The notes under the pieces are model-generated. The model was not told the origin of the DNA and searched no databases. It saw only the letters and a program-made list of their open reading frames with translations. Made by a program: the position numbers and the translations under genes. Shown here piece by piece: positions 63,591 through 64,000 of a stretch of 64,000 nt of DNA (the first letter of the stretch is position 1; each line of letters opens with the position of its first letter). This stretch comes from Bacteroidia bacterium (GTDB taxonomy: Bacteria > Bacteroidota > Bacteroidia > Flavobacteriales_E > Vicingaceae): positions 310,001 to 374,000 of the forward strand of contig JAUIMG010000001.1 in the NCBI GenBank assembly GCA_030433355.1, written 5' to 3'.

Positions 63591-64000
63591 ATGAGAAGAA
63601 TTATCCTTCTAGTTTTTTCATTTTTAATTTGCTACAGCTCTTTTGCTCAGTCTTATGAGCTTTTAGAAGGAGATACTATCAATAAAAAAGATATCAATAA
63701 CAAAAGACAGGGCAGATGGATAATTAGAGCTAATCCTACTAGCAATCCAGGTTATTCAAAAACTTCAATATTGGAGGAAGGTATTTATAAAGATAGCCGC
63801 AAAGAAGGACTTTGGAAGACCTATTTCCCTAATGGGAAGTTAAAAAGTGAAATTACCTACGAAAGGAGCAGGCCTAGAGGCGCTTACACGCTGTATTATG
63901 CTAATGGAAATGTAGAAGAAAAAGGGATTTGGGAGCGCACAAAAAACACAGGTGATTTCAAAAGGTATCATGAAAATGGTAAAGTATCTCAAGAATTTAC
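63591..64000 (+). CDS. MORN/YwqK repeat protein, C-terminus beyond window
   Basis: The first 136 residues are visible from the ATG at 63591. A signal peptide (MRRIILLVFSFLICYSSFAQ) is followed by a region rich in charged residues and then at least three YwqK units, of the form GLWKTYFPNGKLKSEITY, each 22-24 residues. It belongs to the same repeat family as the 577-residue protein at 36153-37886 but has a different N-terminus. The remainder is outside the window. Confidence 0.8.
   Translation, partial: MRRIILLVFSFLICYSSFAQSYELLEGDTINKKDINNKRQGRWIIRANPTSNPGYSKTSILEEGIYKDSRKEGLWKTYFPNGKLKSEITYERSRPRGAYTLYYANGNVEEKGIWERTKNTGDFKRYHENGKVSQEF

Noticed and set aside
1-64000. CRISPR arrays, insertion sequences, prophage or integrase genes
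   Set aside because: No regularly spaced direct repeats, transposase or integrase motifs, or phage structural genes were seen; nearly all genes are housekeeping or envelope genes.

Overview
This window is AT-rich chromosomal DNA from a member of the Bacteroidota, probably a free-living aerobic flavobacterial or cytophagal lineage; I cannot fix the order or genus. The evidence is the set of families (DUF5686, DUF3109, the long 645-residue IspG, YwqK/MORN repeat proteins, a T9SS-tail-like domain, a eukaryote-like GlyRS, SDR-type threonine dehydrogenase) together with promoters of the Bacteroidota kind (TTG, about 19-20 bases, TAnnTTTG) and no consistent Shine-Dalgarno sequences in the starts I examined. 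Coding density is very high. I see no insertion sequence, prophage, CRISPR array or rRNA, and there is one tRNA.

1-17.5 kb: a minus-strand run with an Ig-like lipoprotein (cut by the window edge), free-methionine-sulfoxide reductase, ComF-like phosphoribosyltransferase and an unknown protein; then a coiled-coil membrane protein, a 1155-residue outer-membrane protein, exonuclease III, an OmpA-family lipoprotein, GlyRS, a lipoprotein plus outer-membrane barrel pair, DUF3109, IspG, a small T9SS-tail-like protein, an alpha/beta hydrolase and an aminopeptidase P.

17.7-25.7 kb: sdhCAB for complex II, followed by a methionine aminotransferase and omega-amidase pair; opposite them lies prs-rplY-pth, then tRNA-Leu(CAA). 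25.7-31.5 kb: a tripartite RND efflux operon. 31.5-37.9 kb: rimP-nusA-infB preceded by a large MORN repeat protein.

38.0-47.6 kb is the most distinctive region. Six tightly packed minus-strand genes join an FAD/NAD reductase and a membrane iron-sulfur protein to three glycosyltransferases and a small membrane protein. A TMTC-like membrane glycosyltransferase with TPRs diverges from the same 35-base gap. I read this as a polyprenyl-phosphate-sugar glycosylation system with an attached redox module; the link between the two halves is inference.

47.6-56.8 kb: a DUF5686 surface protein, a radical SAM/SPASM protein, and translation genes (frr, pyrH, rpsB-tsf, rplM-rpsI) with a structured rpsB leader, then a bacilliredoxin and a TadA-like deaminase. 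56.9-64 kb: aspS, a tyrosine/homogentisate catabolic operon (trhO-hmgA-small protein-hppD), a threonine dehydrogenase-like SDR and the start of a second MORN repeat gene.

The main non-coding signals are a perfect 38-base palindrome followed by eight T inside pth that has the form of an intrinsic terminator, an rpsB leader stem-loop, a hairpin between a promoter box and rimP, and several TAnnTTTG boxes 4-6 bases before an ATG that suggest leaderless messages. Ten of eleven convergent gene pairs meet with at most 18 bases between stop codons, several of them overlapping.
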